A stretch of 64,000 nt of DNA from Actinomyces sp. B33 (GCF_028437565.1 NZ_JAMRYR010000001.1:526640-590639), one strand, 5' to 3'; shown: positions 1 through 8,532, numbered from the stretch's first letter. The notes: generated by a model not told the origin, from the letters alone. Program-made: numbers and translations.

Positions 1-216
1 GATCAACAGTTCTTTCGCCGAGCCGCCCCTCGTCCGACGGCCCGCTGTGCCAGAACGATCCGGGAAGAAGACATCCAGGGGATCAACAGCGGAACGCCCT
101 TCATCCGAGGCGACGGCGTCGCTCTGGGCGGGAATGAGAGCGCCCAATCCGCGTCCGAGTCCGGCGTGCCGCCCAGCCTTGCGTCCGGCTGTCGCTTTCG
201 ATTTCTCAGCAGTCAT
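1..216 (-). CDS. parB: ParB chromosome-partition protein, N-terminal part (runs off the left edge)
   Basis: The leftward frame opens with ATG at 216, behind a GGAG ribosome site, and stays open for 72 codons to the window edge. Its start is basic and then carries GLGRGLGALIP (about residues 19-29), the signature at the N-terminus of chromosomal ParB/Spo0J. ParB is a CTP-dependent clamp that loads at parS, spreads, and works with ParA to segregate origins. The ParB/Srx catalytic and HTH domains lie outside the window. A perfect parS site sits 26 bases upstream of the start. Unusually, the gene is about 1.55 kb from parA rather than adjacent. Identity is well supported by motif plus locus, although only the N-terminus is visible. 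Confidence 0.88.
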   Translation of the reverse strand, partial: MTAEKSKATAGRKAGRHAGLGRGLGALIPAQSDAVASDEGRSAVDPLDVFFPDRSGTAGRRTRGGSAKELLI

Positions 217-241
217 GTCGCGCTCCTTCTCCTGCTCTCAT

Positions 242-257
242 TGTTTCACGTGAAACA
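242..257. promoter_or_regulatory. parS site 1
   Basis: TGTTTCACGTGAAACA is a perfect 16-bp palindrome identical to the consensus parS. It is 26 bases upstream of the parB start, so ParB bound here could also affect its own promoter. Confidence 0.95.
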
Positions 258-378
258 TCCCGATCTCCACTCCGATGAAAAGCTGAGGATGATCTGCTCG
301 AAGCAGCTTCGATTGGATACAGCACCAGTCCGCAACCTGCGAGAACAACGGACCATCGACCCTTTCGACCATCATGAC

Positions 379-414
379 TGCCCGGTGATGTTTCACGTGA
401 AACATCACCGGGCA
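379..414. promoter_or_regulatory. parS site 2 inside a 36-bp perfect palindrome
   Basis: The parS core TGTTTCACGTGAAACA is at 389-404. The symmetry extends perfectly on both sides to 379-414, with outer arms TGCCCGGTGA and TCACCGGGCA. The long arms could form a hairpin in RNA, so the element may double as a terminator or attenuator. That second role is inference. Confidence 0.93.
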
Positions 415-1205
415 TAGTGCTGGGTTAACAATGTGCGCCCGCATGAGAGCGGACCGGGTTTCTAGTACGCGGTCAGAGAGAAGTACTCTCCCCACGATCG
501 GGAATCTCCTGTTCTGCGCCATTCATATCTGTCCTAGAAATCGCTAGCCATGAGCATCGCTAACAGATCACCCGATCTTCATCATCCTCGTCAGATTTCA
601 CGTGAACACGACGAGATTCATCGTGTATGCCCGCGAAAGGGGTCTTGGTGCCTCATCTGGAACTTCCCAGCGAGAGTCGCGGATCGTGATGGGCATGGGA
701 AGCGGGTTATCGATGCGGCCCAGGGCTGAGATCACTAGGAAGTAGGCAGAGGCCTATGCCAAGGCGTCGAAGAAGGACAAGAGGGATGGATGCGGTGCGC
801 GCGGTCACCGGCAGGGGCGTCAGGAGGGCGCTAGGCGACACCTGAGGGCGGTGACCACGTGTTTTGGCGGTGCGGACAAGCCCGAGCCGCGGGCCAAGGC
901 GCAAGTATTCCTACGACGCCTTGAACGTCCTCCAGCGCGTGTAGGCGGCCAGTGACGGGCACTCCTAGTTGAGGCACCAATGAACTAATCGCGGGCACCT
1001 TGACATGAGGCACCTCGAACACCGCGAACGAGACTGAAAGAAGACCACGGGTCCCATATCAGAGGAGGGACTGGCAAGGCTTTCCCCATGATCGCAGTGA
1101 TCCGCGCGTATCCCGCTCGTGCACATCGAGCCCTGTAATGATCGACCATCGACGAGCGCACCATTATGGGGATCGGCATCGCCTGACTTCATCCTTCCCC
1201 GTTCA
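415..1205. other. parB-parA spacer without a recognisable gene
   Basis: Apart from the degenerate parS at 594, I see no frame with a ribosome site or family signature on either strand. The sequence is less GC-biased than the flanking genes. It may be what remains of an insertion or rearrangement that separated parA from parB. Confidence 0.5.
594..609. promoter_or_regulatory. Degenerate parS-like site
   Basis: The core TTTCACGTGAA is intact, but the outer bases on both sides differ from the consensus, so ParB binding is doubtful. It is either a decayed parS or a chance CACGTG palindrome. Confidence 0.4.
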
Positions 1206-1221
1206 TGTTTCACGTGGAACA
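1206..1221. promoter_or_regulatory. parS site 3 (one-base variant)
   Basis: TGTTTCACGTGGAACA differs from the palindrome at one position, a variant found among natural parS sites. A second CACGTG core (TTCACGTGA) begins immediately after, at 1222. Confidence 0.88.
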
Positions 1222-1280
1222 TTCACGTGATCGGGGATGGTTCATCAGCGCGGCTCAACGAGCGACACACTCCGTACCTC

Positions 1281-1438
1281 ATGAGCGGTTTCTCGCCATT
1301 GCCCTGTCGATGCAGGTCGCACAGAATATGCGCGATCGTCGGATGCTGGACGACGCACGATTCGGCCGTCCCGCGCGCCCCCAGGTCATCGCCGTGGCGA
1401 ACCAGAAGGGCGGCGTCGACAAGACGATGTTCTGCGTC
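1281..1438 (+). pseudogene. Inverted broken copy of the parA 5' end
   Basis: Bases 1302-1438 match the complement of parA 2676-2540 with about eight differences in 137 bases. The match covers the codons from LSMQ through the Walker A loop. The copy lies on the opposite strand to parA. Its Walker motif reads KGGVDKT instead of KGGVGKT. Near the start the copy is 7 bases shorter than parA, which puts its ATG (1281) out of frame with the homologous part, and the match stops abruptly at 1438. It cannot make an active ParA. It is a duplicated, inverted remnant in the parS-rich spacer. Whether it is transcribed is unknown. Confidence 0.85.
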
Positions 1439-1527
1439 TCCCACCCCTCTCACACGTTCGTGTATAGGCGACAATCTCATTGAGCACTCACTCACCATCA
1501 ACCGTATGGAGTCCATTCACCCATGCG

Positions 1528-1543
1528 TGTTTCACGTGAAACA
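1528..1543. promoter_or_regulatory. parS site 4
   Basis: A perfect TGTTTCACGTGAAACA; the palindrome extends by one base on each side (1527-1544). Confidence 0.95.
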
Positions 1544-1732
1544 CCCACTGTAAGGACTCGTGGAGCGCACCTCCAGGAGGAACCGACGAGTGACGTGCTC
1601 CCACCATGAAAGGCTCTCTGCACTGATGTCCCTCGACGCTCCAGCGCTCATCGAGTGAATGGCGGGGAATCAAACAGATCCCTTATCGAACCTAGAGCGT
1701 CGTCGGCACTGACTATGTCGTTCCGCCCCGAA

Positions 1733-1748
1733 TGTTTCACGTGGAACA
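1733..1748. promoter_or_regulatory. parS site 5 (one-base variant)
   Basis: TGTTTCACGTGGAACA, the same variant as the site at 1206. It lies just downstream of the parA stop codon. Confidence 0.88.
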
Positions 1749-1771
1749 TCGCGCCGGCATGATCCGTCCGT

Positions 1772-2704
1772 TCAGTCGTCGTCCCGGATCCGAACCCCGG
1801 ATCCCTCCGGAGGAGCCTCCAGAGGAGCCTCCAAGCGCAAGGACAATTCCAAAGCGGCCTTGCGATAGGCCAGGGCACCGGTCGATCGGGGATCGTAGGT
1901 GACCACGGTCTGCCCGTAGGACGGCGCCTCCGATACCCGTACCGACCGGGGGATCACCGTCTCCAGGGCGAGCCCGGGGAAATGACGGCGGACCTCCTCC
2001 TCGACCTCCTCGCTCAGGCGCGTCCGACGATCGGCCATCGTCAGGAGCATCGTCGAGATGTGAAGACGAGGATTGAGGTCTCGGCGGATCCTCTCGATCG
2101 TCGACCACAGCTGGCTCAATCCCTCAAGGGCGTAGTACTCCGTCTGGATCGGGATGAGCACCTGGTCGGCGGCCACCATGACATTGAGCGTCACCAGCCC
2201 CAACGAGGGCGGGCAGTCGATGAGGACCACGTCGACCTCGCGATGGAGGGAGAGGAACTCCCGTACGGCATCCGCCAGAAGATGCTCGCGCTTAGGCAGG
2301 TCGACCAGTTCGATCTCGGCGCCGGACAGGTCGATCGTCGCCGGGCAGACGCGAACCCCATCGATATCCGGGCACGGTTGAAGGGCCCGGGCCAGCGGCA
2401 TCCCGCCGATGATGACGTCGTACGTCGAGGGCGTGCCCGCCGAATGCTCGATCCCCAGAGCGCTGGAGGCGTTCCCCTGGGCATCCGAGTCGATGACGAC
2501 GACGTTCAATCCGCCCATCGCCAGGCCGGCCGCGATATTGACGCAGGACGTCGTCTTGCCGACGCCGCCCTTCTGGTTCGCCACGGCGATGACCTGGGGG
2601 CGCGCGGGGCGGCCGAATCGTGCGTCGTCCAGCATTCGACGATCCCGCATATTCTGCGCGATCTGCATCGACAGGGGAGTGGCGCTGGTCTTCTGTCCGC
2701 TCAC
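1772..2704 (-). CDS. parA: ParA/Soj chromosome-partition ATPase
   Basis: This 310-residue deviant-Walker ATPase binds DNA non-specifically as an ATP dimer and is displaced by ParB-parS, driving origin segregation. Visible motifs are Walker A KGGVGKTT at residues 45-52, the A' region VVIDSDAQGN, and the Walker B segment VLIDCPPSLG. The start is GTG at 2704 behind AGGAAGG. About 35 residues precede the ATPase core, as is common in actinobacterial ParA. It lies just downstream of rsmG, as expected, but parB does not follow directly; a parS-rich 1.55 kb spacer intervenes. A second, inverted and broken copy of its first ~45 codons lies at 1281-1438. Confidence 0.96.
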   Translation of the reverse strand: MSGQKTSATPLSMQIAQNMRDRRMLDDARFGRPARPQVIAVANQKGGVGKTTSCVNIAAGLAMGGLNVVVIDSDAQGNASSALGIEHSAGTPSTYDVIIGGMPLARALQPCPDIDGVRVCPATIDLSGAEIELVDLPKREHLLADAVREFLSLHREVDVVLIDCPPSLGLVTLNVMVAADQVLIPIQTEYYALEGLSQLWSTIERIRRDLNPRLHISTMLLTMADRRTRLSEEVEEEVRRHFPGLALETVIPRSVRVSEAPSYGQTVVTYDPRSTGALAYRKAALELSLRLEAPLEAPPEGSGVRIRDDD

Positions 2705-2804
2705 GTCATCACCTTCCTCAGGGCCTCCAGTCTACGATCGGGCCCCGCCGGAGCCGAGGCGCACCCGCCCGCGCGGCCATCGATCGGCGCCCGCCGTACG
2801 CCGT

Positions 2805-3581
2805 TCAGATCCTCGTGCAGACGACGACGTACGTCGATTCCTCATCCATGACCGACGCCACCTCGTGGATGCGCGCGGTGAGGTGATGCCTCTTGAGCTC
2901 CGGGGCCGCGTCCTCGACCTCGATGGCCGCCCGGCGCCCCTTGAGGGCGACGAGAGCCCCTCCCGGGGCGATGAGTTTGGAGGTCATGCGCACGAGCTTC
3001 GACATGTTCGCCACGGCCCGGGCGGTGACGACATCCGCCTTCCCCTTGCCGCGCAGCTCCTCGGCGCGCGCCTGGTGGAGGGTGACGTTGTCGAGGCCGA
3101 GCGCGTCGATGACGTCGCTCAACCACTCGCAGCGCCTGAGCATTGGTTCTGCCAAATGAACATCAAGATCCGGTCGACAAATCGCAATGATAATGCCGGG
3201 AAGGCCCGACCCGGATCCGATGTCGAGCACCTGCCCATGACGCGGGAGGAACTCGAGGACGGCCGCGGAGTTGACGATGTGCCGCGACCACAGGCGCTCC
3301 ATCTCGCGCGGCCCGACGAGGCCCCGTAGCTCCCCCTCCTCCTCGAGCATCCGGGTGAACTCCCGGATATCGGCGAAAGCCGGACCGAAGAAGCGCCGGA
3401 CCCGCTCGGTCGGCTGCTCGGGGACGAAGGGGTCGCCGACCCGCCGGCCCCCATCCCGCTTCTGCCCGCCGCCGTCCTGAGGATCCGCGGCCACGATCCC
3501 CTCGCCGGTCCCAAGGCCCGTCCCCGCCTCGCGCTTATGAGCGCCGCCCCCCGTCGGGGCCTCGTCCCAGATCTCGTTCAT
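2805..3581 (-). CDS. rsmG: RsmG, 16S rRNA (guanine-N7) methyltransferase
   Basis: Class I SAM-dependent methyltransferase of the GidB/RsmG family, which methylates N7 of G527 (E. coli numbering) in 16S rRNA. The SAM loop LDIGSGSGLPGI is clear, followed by the family segments HLAEPMLRRCEWL and TARAVANM. I chose ATG at 3581 because GGAG lies five bases upstream. An in-frame ATG at 3617 would add 12 residues but has no ribosome site. Even so, about 50 Gly/Arg/Asp-rich residues precede the fold, longer than in most RsmG. It is the usual neighbour between jag and parA. Confidence 0.93.
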   Translation of the reverse strand: MNEIWDEAPTGGGAHKREAGTGLGTGEGIVAADPQDGGGQKRDGGRRVGDPFVPEQPTERVRRFFGPAFADIREFTRMLEEEGELRGLVGPREMERLWSRHIVNSAAVLEFLPRHGQVLDIGSGSGLPGIIIAICRPDLDVHLAEPMLRRCEWLSDVIDALGLDNVTLHQARAEELRGKGKADVVTARAVANMSKLVRMTSKLIAPGGALVALKGRRAAIEVEDAAPELKRHHLTARIHEVASVMDEESTYVVVCTRI

Positions 3582-3713
3582 CCCTGCTCCACTCGACTCA
3601 TCGTCTCGACTCGTCATCGATCGTCGCCGTCCCGACAGCGCGCGTCGTCCTCGCCCTCGACGACGAATCGCAGCCGAGCCCGAAGGCGATCGGCTGCGAT
3701 TCCCCGTGATCGG

Positions 3714-4274
3714 TCAGTCCTCGACCCCGTCCTCGGAAGCCTCCGCGGCCTCGGCGGCGGCGTCGGCCACGGCCTCACCGGACCCCTCGCTGACGAGGAT
3801 GACGACCCGACGATGGGGCTCGGCCCCCTTGGACTCGGAGAACAGGCCCTCGGCGGCCACGACGTCATGGCACACCTTGCGCTCGAAGGGGTTCATCGGC
3901 TCGAGCTTCTGCTCCTCGCCGGTCGCCCGCAGCCGCGCGATCGCCTCGAGAGTGAGCTCCTGGAGCTCCTCCTTGCGCTCGGCGCGGAAGCCCGCGATGT
4001 CGAGCATCAAGCGCGAGCGCTCGCCGGTCTCGGTCTGAACGGCCAGTCGCGTGAGCTCCTGGAGGGCGTCGAGGACCTCGCCGTCGTCCCCGACGAGGCG
4101 GTCGAGGCCGCCCTCGTCCTCGGAGACGATCTCGACGCTCGCGCGCCCGTTCTCGACGTCGATCTCGATGTCGCCGCCGAGGTCGGCGATGTCGAGGAGC
4201 TCCTCGAGGTAGTCGGCGGCGAACTCGCCCTCCTCCTCGAGGCGCGTGAGCTTGGCCTTCGTGTCTTCACTCAT
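3714..4274 (-). CDS. jag: Jag/KhpB-type KH-R3H RNA-binding protein
   Basis: 186 residues. A KH domain (about 30-105) is followed by an R3H domain (about 110-160) with ERKVCHDVV and EPHRRVVI, and then a short acidic Ala/Glu tail. Proteins of this type bind RNA and influence cell division and elongation; the gene is nearly always next to yidC, as here. The loop that normally reads GxxG in KH domains is GDDG (in RLVGDDGEVLDAL). Two acidic residues there weaken nucleic-acid binding in other KH domains, so binding may rely on R3H. The 82-base gap to yidC and shared strand suggest a single operon from rpmH or rnpA to parA. Confidence 0.92.
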   Translation of the reverse strand: MSEDTKAKLTRLEEEGEFAADYLEELLDIADLGGDIEIDVENGRASVEIVSEDEGGLDRLVGDDGEVLDALQELTRLAVQTETGERSRLMLDIAGFRAERKEELQELTLEAIARLRATGEEQKLEPMNPFERKVCHDVVAAEGLFSESKGAEPHRRVVILVSEGSGEAVADAAAEAAEASEDGVED

Positions 4275-4356
4275 GGTGGAATCCTCCCACGGGGGTGCTG
4301 GGTCTGGTGTCTGCGACCGTCGGGGCGTCGGCGCTGGAGCCGCGAGCCCGCGCGGA

Positions 4357-5709
4357 TCAGCGGTGCTTCTTCTTCGACTGCTCGCGGCGGGCCTTGCGAC
4401 GCTCCTGGCGACGGCGCTCGATCTCCTCGGCGCTGACGTCGCCCGCGCCCTGCGCGGACGAACGGCGGGCCTGCCGGCGCTCCTCCTCCTCGCGCTGCCT
4501 CTGGGCCTCTCGCAGGCGCTGCTCGCGCGGCATCTTCTTCGTGCGCTCGCGCTGAGCGGTCGCGGCGCGCCGCTCCGCGTTCTTCGAGACCGCCTCGCGC
4601 ACGCCGTGCATCCACATCTCGTCGGGCAGGGAGGTCCACTCCTGGTTGGCGAGATTGCGGTAGACGGTGACCTTCTCGCCGGCGGTCATCGTCTCGGGGA
4701 AGTCGGAGGCGATGCGCTGGGCCTTGGCCTTGGCCTGGACCTCGGCGAGAGTGCGCTCGTTGAGGGCGATGACGGACTGGTCGTCGGCGGCCGAGGGCAG
4801 GCCGGCGCGCTCGGCGTCGTAGCGGGCGAAATAGTCCTTGGCCCAGTCCTGGTACTTGGACTGGCGGCGCTCGACGAGCTCGAGGTAGGCGGGCGAGCCG
4901 GGCGTCGGCATGACCTTGATCGTCCAGTACGACTGGGCGAGGGCCCACACGGACGCGGTCGCCATGTAGACGAGGACGCCCATCTGGAAGAACGAGCCCG
5001 AGAAGACGTACATCAACGGCATGACGTAGAGCATCGACTTCTGCGACTGGACGAGCGGGTTGTTCGGGTCGGAGCTGGGCGGCATGTTCCGGGTCATCGA
5101 CATGCGCATGGAGATGAACTGGAGGACGACCATGACGATGATGAGGATGACGAAGACCGCGATCCCGAAGGGGCCGTCCCCGGAGGTGATCGTGTGGGAC
5201 AGGGGGATCCCCAGGACGGTGGACCCGTCGATCTCGGCCGCCACGGACTGGGTGATCGGGCCGAGGCGGTCGGCCTCGACGTCGGCGTAGTGGTAGGTGC
5301 CGGCGGCGAGGTCCTTGACCGCGTAGATCGCGCGGTACATCGCGAAGAGCACGGGCATCTGGACGAGGACCGGCAGGCAGGAGGCGAAGGGCGAGACCTT
5401 GTACTTCTTGTACAGGGCCTGGGTCTCCTCGCCCATCTTGCGCTGGGACACGGGGTCCTTCTTGCCCTTGTACTTCTCCCGGATCCGCTGGATCTCGGGT
5501 TGGACGGCCTGCATCGAGCGGCTCGACTTAATCTGGCGCAGGAAGAGCGGGAGGATGAGGATGCGGACGATGATCGTCAGCAGGATGATCGAGAGGATCC
5601 AGGCGACGCCCGACCCGGAGCCGAATCCGATGGCGACGAGGAGGTCGTGGATCTTCACCCATACCCACGCGACGGCGACGGCGAAGGGGTGAAGGATCTT
5701 GTCGAACAT
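4357..5709 (-). CDS. yidC: YidC/Oxa1 membrane protein insertase
   Basis: 450 residues starting MFDKILHPF at 5709, behind GAAGGAG; the longer open frame upstream lacks a ribosome site. YidC inserts membrane proteins alone or with SecYEG. The hydrophobic stretches near residues 25-50, 100-125, 190-220 and 230-265 match the five-helix YidC core. The conserved cytoplasmic loop is basic (MGEETQALYKKYKVSPFASCLPVLVQMPV). As in Gram-positive YidC, the large periplasmic domain is missing. The last ~90 residues are highly charged (Arg/Glu/Gln-rich) and probably contact the ribosome. It is followed closely by jag and preceded by yidD. Confidence 0.95.
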   Translation of the reverse strand: MFDKILHPFAVAVAWVWVKIHDLLVAIGFGSGSGVAWILSIILLTIIVRILILPLFLRQIKSSRSMQAVQPEIQRIREKYKGKKDPVSQRKMGEETQALYKKYKVSPFASCLPVLVQMPVLFAMYRAIYAVKDLAAGTYHYADVEADRLGPITQSVAAEIDGSTVLGIPLSHTITSGDGPFGIAVFVILIIVMVVLQFISMRMSMTRNMPPSSDPNNPLVQSQKSMLYVMPLMYVFSGSFFQMGVLVYMATASVWALAQSYWTIKVMPTPGSPAYLELVERRQSKYQDWAKDYFARYDAERAGLPSAADDQSVIALNERTLAEVQAKAKAQRIASDFPETMTAGEKVTVYRNLANQEWTSLPDEMWMHGVREAVSKNAERRAATAQRERTKKMPREQRLREAQRQREEEERRQARRSSAQGAGDVSAEEIERRRQERRKARREQSKKKHR

Positions 5710-5719
5710 GCGCGCTCCT

Positions 5720-6148
5720 TCAGCGATGGCGGGCGCCGGGTGCGCCCGCGGGGGTTGCGGCCGAGGCCGGCTCATTCGGGGGGACGAGGGCGGGGCCGCC
5801 CTCGTCGGTGGCGGGGAGGACGGAGGCCAGTCCCATGGGGACGGGACGGACGATGTCGGTGGCGTTGCCGGCCCAGTCGTCGGGCGGGATCCACGGATCG
5901 GGGGTCCAGCGCCCGCGCTCGGGGACGCGGTCGACCCCTCCCAGGCTCCAGGGGTTGCACCGCAGGAGCCTCCATGAGGCCAGGAGCATCCCCTTGACGA
6001 CGCCGTGCGCGCCGATGGCCTCGATCGCGTAGGTCGAGCAGGTCGGGGCGTAGCGGCAGCGGGGGCCGATCATCGGGGAGATGAGCTTCTGGTAGAGGCG
6101 GATCGGAGCGACGGCGAGACCCCGGATGAGGGCCGATAGGGGGCTCAT
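5720..6148 (-). CDS. yidD: YidD, membrane protein insertion efficiency factor
   Basis: The conserved block [28 protein letters not shown] with its two cysteines, followed by [18 protein letters not shown], defines the YidD/DUF37 family, a small membrane-associated helper of YidC-dependent insertion. The ATG at 6148 follows GGAGG and shares four bases (ATGA) with the rnpA stop, indicating translational coupling. At 142 residues it is longer than typical YidD (70-90). The extra ~60 C-terminal residues are Pro/Ala-rich and probably disordered. Confidence 0.94.
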   Translation of the reverse strand: MSPLSALIRGLAVAPIRLYQKLISPMIGPRCRYAPTCSTYAIEAIGAHGVVKGMLLASWRLLRCNPWSLGGVDRVPERGRWTPDPWIPPDDWAGNATDIVRPVPMGLASVLPATDEGGPALVPPNEPASAATPAGAPGARHR

Positions 6149-6498
6149 CGGGCCTCCCATTTCTTCCACGCGCGCCTCATCGTCCGATCGAGGTGGGCGG
6201 CGAGCTCCTCCGAGCTCGCTCCCAGGGCCCGTGCGCCGACGCGGATGACGACGCGCCCGCCCTCGGGGATCGTGTCGATGCGCTGGCGCATGAGGTGGCG
6301 GAATTGCCTCTTGACCCGGTTGCGCCCGACGGCCCGTTTGATCTCGCGCTTGGGGACGACGAAACCGACGAGGCGCGTGTCGCGTTCCTCGTCGGTTCGA
6401 CAGTGCACGACGACCATCGGGTCCCCGGCGCGCGATCCCTCGCGGATCGCCCGTCGGAAGTCGGCCGGGTCGACCATGCGGTGCTCGCGGGCCAGCAC
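6145..6498 (-). CDS. rnpA: Ribonuclease P protein component
   Basis: 117 residues from a GTG start at 6498. It contains the RNR signature [16 protein letters not shown] (about residues 53-68), which contacts RNase P RNA. With that RNA it matures the 5' ends of tRNAs. It lies 10 bases after rpmH and overlaps yidD by four bases, the conserved rpmH-rnpA-yidD-yidC order. Confidence 0.95.
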   Translation of the reverse strand: MLAREHRMVDPADFRRAIREGSRAGDPMVVVHCRTDEERDTRLVGFVVPKREIKRAVGRNRVKRQFRHLMRQRIDTIPEGGRVVIRVGARALGASSEELAAHLDRTMRRAWKKWEAR

Positions 6499-6508
6499 CT
6501 CGCCGGTC

Positions 6509-6649
6509 TCAGGCGGAGAGCTTGGCGCGGCCCTTGCGACGGCGGCTCGCCAGGATGGCGCGACCGGCGCGCGTGCTCATGCGCAGGCGGAAGCCGTGCG
6601 TCTTGGCGCGACGACGGTTGTTGGGCTGGAAGGTCCGCTTGGTGGTCAC
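6509..6649 (-). CDS. rpmH: 50S ribosomal protein L34
   Basis: 46 residues, beginning [18 protein letters not shown] and ending GRAKLSA, which is unmistakable L34. The start is GTG at 6649, with GGAG seven bases upstream. It is the first gene of the leftward operon and is divergent from dnaA across the origin region. Confidence 0.98.
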   Translation of the reverse strand: MTTKRTFQPNNRRRAKTHGFRLRMSTRAGRAILASRRRKGRAKLSA

Positions 6650-6828
6650 TGCAGTCTCCTCGGCGGGAACGGGGAGGGTCCCCGCTCGTGATCGGTTCGA
6701 TGAGGCCCACCGCAGGAGATCCGCGCAGGGCCCGGAGCGCCCACACCAGTGGGCACAGACGAAGAACCAGATTAGGAGACCTCCGCGGGCCAGTCAACGT
6801 CTGCGGACACGATGTGGCGAGGATCCTC

Positions 6829-6982
6829 AATCCACAACTGTGGATGAGCCTGTGGACCGACTCATCCACATTCGTCGAATGCGCACATTTGTCCACAGGC
6901 GTGCGCCTGATGCGCTTTCCGCGGAGTCCTCGGGACCCGCGTTTGTAACTACATCAGTGTCATTCCTCGCAGGTTGTCCACA
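6829..6982. promoter_or_regulatory. DnaA-box cluster upstream of dnaA (candidate origin and dnaA control region)
   Basis: Two TTGTCCACA boxes, the form preferred in high-GC Actinobacteria, lie at 6889-6897 and 6974-6982. TCATCCACA is at 6862-6870. An inverted pair ATCCACA/TGTGGAT is at 6830-6845, and a weaker rightward match (TGTGGACCG) at 6851. The spacer 6650-7104 between divergent rpmH and dnaA is otherwise non-coding. In many actinobacteria the unwinding origin is the dnaA-dnaN gap, so this cluster may mainly autoregulate dnaA. Confidence 0.75.
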
Positions 6983-7104
6983 ACTCCATCCCCAACCTGT
7001 GAATGAGCTTGTGTATGAGTAGACTCCTGACGCACGAGAAGACGCACCGACGACACGATCCGGTGATCGACGTCACGAATCCCATTGACATCCTGGAGGC
7101 CCCG

Positions 7105-8532
7105 GTGGAGAACGACTCCCTCGAACGCGCCTGGACGCGCGCCCTCGACTCCCTCGACACCGAGAAGCTCGGCCCCGCCACGACGAACTACCTGCGCGTC
7201 GCCCGCCCCCTGGGCGACATCGAGGGGACGATCCTGCTGGCCGTCCCCGACGCCTTCACCAAGTCGTGGATCGAATCGCACGCCGCCGACCAGATCACGA
7301 CCTCGCTCAGCCTGACCATGGGCCGGACGATCCGCATCGCCATCACCGTCGACCCGGCCCTCGCCCCCGCGTCGGACGACGAGCCGACCAGCGAAGGCGA
7401 GCAGGAGCCGCAGGCCCCGGCACCGTCCCCCGAGGCCCCCGCGCCGACGCCCCCCGCCCCGGCCTCGTCGACCGGGACCCCCCCGACCCATCTCAACGCG
7501 AAGTACACCTTCGACACCTTCGTCATCGGCCCGTCGAACCGCTTCGCCCACGCCGCCGCCTTCGCCGTCTCCGAGACCCCCGGAACCGCCTTCAACCCGC
7601 TGTTCATCTACGGGGACTCCGGACTGGGCAAGACCCACCTCCTCCACGCGATCGGCCACTACGCCCTGTCCCTGTACCCGCACCTGAAAGTCCGCTACGT
7701 CTCGTCGGAGGAGTTCACCAACGAGTTCATCAACGCGATCCGCCTGAACAAGACCGACAACTCCCAGGTCGAGGCCTTCCACCGGCGCTACCGCGAACTC
7801 GACGTCCTGCTCATCGACGACATCCAGTTCATCGGCGACAAGGAGCAGACCGTCGAGGGCTTCTTCCACACCTTCAACGCCCTCTACGAGGCCGACAAGC
7901 AGATCGTCCTCACCTCCGACGTCGCCCCCAACAAGCTCAGCGGGTTCGAGGATCGGATGCGCTCGCGATTCGCCTCCGGACTCCTCGTCGACGTCCAGCC
8001 CCCGGACCTGGAGACCCGCATCGCGATCCTCCAGAAGAAGGCCGCCGGGGACTCCCTGGAGATCGGCCCCGACGTCCTCGAATACATCGCCTCGCGGATC
8101 TCCTCGAACATCCGCGAGCTCGAGGGCGCCCTCTTGCGGGTCATCGCCTTCGCCAACCTGTCGAAGGAGCGGATCGACCTGCCGCTGGCCGAGATGATGC
8201 TCAAAGACTTCGTCTCCGATCCCAGCGATAACGAGATCACCGTCCCGCTCATCATGGGCCAGTGCGCGCACTACTTCGGAGTGACCATCGACCAGCTGTG
8301 CTCGACCGACCGCTCCCACGACGTCGTCGAGGCCCGACAGGTCGCGATGTACCTGTGCCGCGAGCTCACCGACTTGTCGCTGCCGAAGATCGGGTCGGCG
8401 TTCGACCGCGACCACACGACCGTCATGTACGCCAACAAGAAGATCGTCTCGCTGATGAAGGAGAAGCGCGAGACCTTCAACCAGGTGACGGAGCTGACGA
8501 ACCGGATCAAGCAGAAGGCCCGCGAGTCCTGA
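7105..8532 (+). CDS. dnaA: Chromosomal replication initiator DnaA
   Basis: AAA+ initiator that binds DnaA boxes and melts the origin. With GTG 7105 as the start (GGAGG five bases upstream) the protein has 475 residues: an N-terminal helicase-interaction domain, a Pro/Ala/Glu-rich linker (about 90-135), the AAA+ core with Walker A GDSGLGKT (170-177) and Walker B LLIDDIQF, and a C-terminal DNA-binding domain ending with the signature DHTTVMYANKKI. The frame is open to ATG 7003, but the extra 34 residues have no ribosome site and fall where origin sequence is expected. It heads the rightward dnaA-dnaN-recF group. Confidence 0.97.
   Translation: MENDSLERAWTRALDSLDTEKLGPATTNYLRVARPLGDIEGTILLAVPDAFTKSWIESHAADQITTSLSLTMGRTIRIAITVDPALAPASDDEPTSEGEQEPQAPAPSPEAPAPTPPAPASSTGTPPTHLNAKYTFDTFVIGPSNRFAHAAAFAVSETPGTAFNPLFIYGDSGLGKTHLLHAIGHYALSLYPHLKVRYVSSEEFTNEFINAIRLNKTDNSQVEAFHRRYRELDVLLIDDIQFIGDKEQTVEGFFHTFNALYEADKQIVLTSDVAPNKLSGFEDRMRSRFASGLLVDVQPPDLETRIAILQKKAAGDSLEIGPDVLEYIASRISSNIRELEGALLRVIAFANLSKERIDLPLAEMMLKDFVSDPSDNEITVPLIMGQCAHYFGVTIDQLCSTDRSHDVVEARQVAMYLCRELTDLSLPKIGSAFDRDHTTVMYANKKIVSLMKEKRETFNQVTELTNRIKQKARES

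Noticed and set aside
1205..1483. A functional second ParA encoded on the plus strand
   Set aside because: Only the first ~45 codons are homologous, the Walker A glycine is replaced by Asp, and the frame ends shortly after the match.
3714..5709. Separate genes in the plus-strand 583-codon frame opposite jag and yidC
   Set aside because: Antisense Gly/Asp/Val-rich translation typical of GC-rich DNA; no domain or ribosome site.
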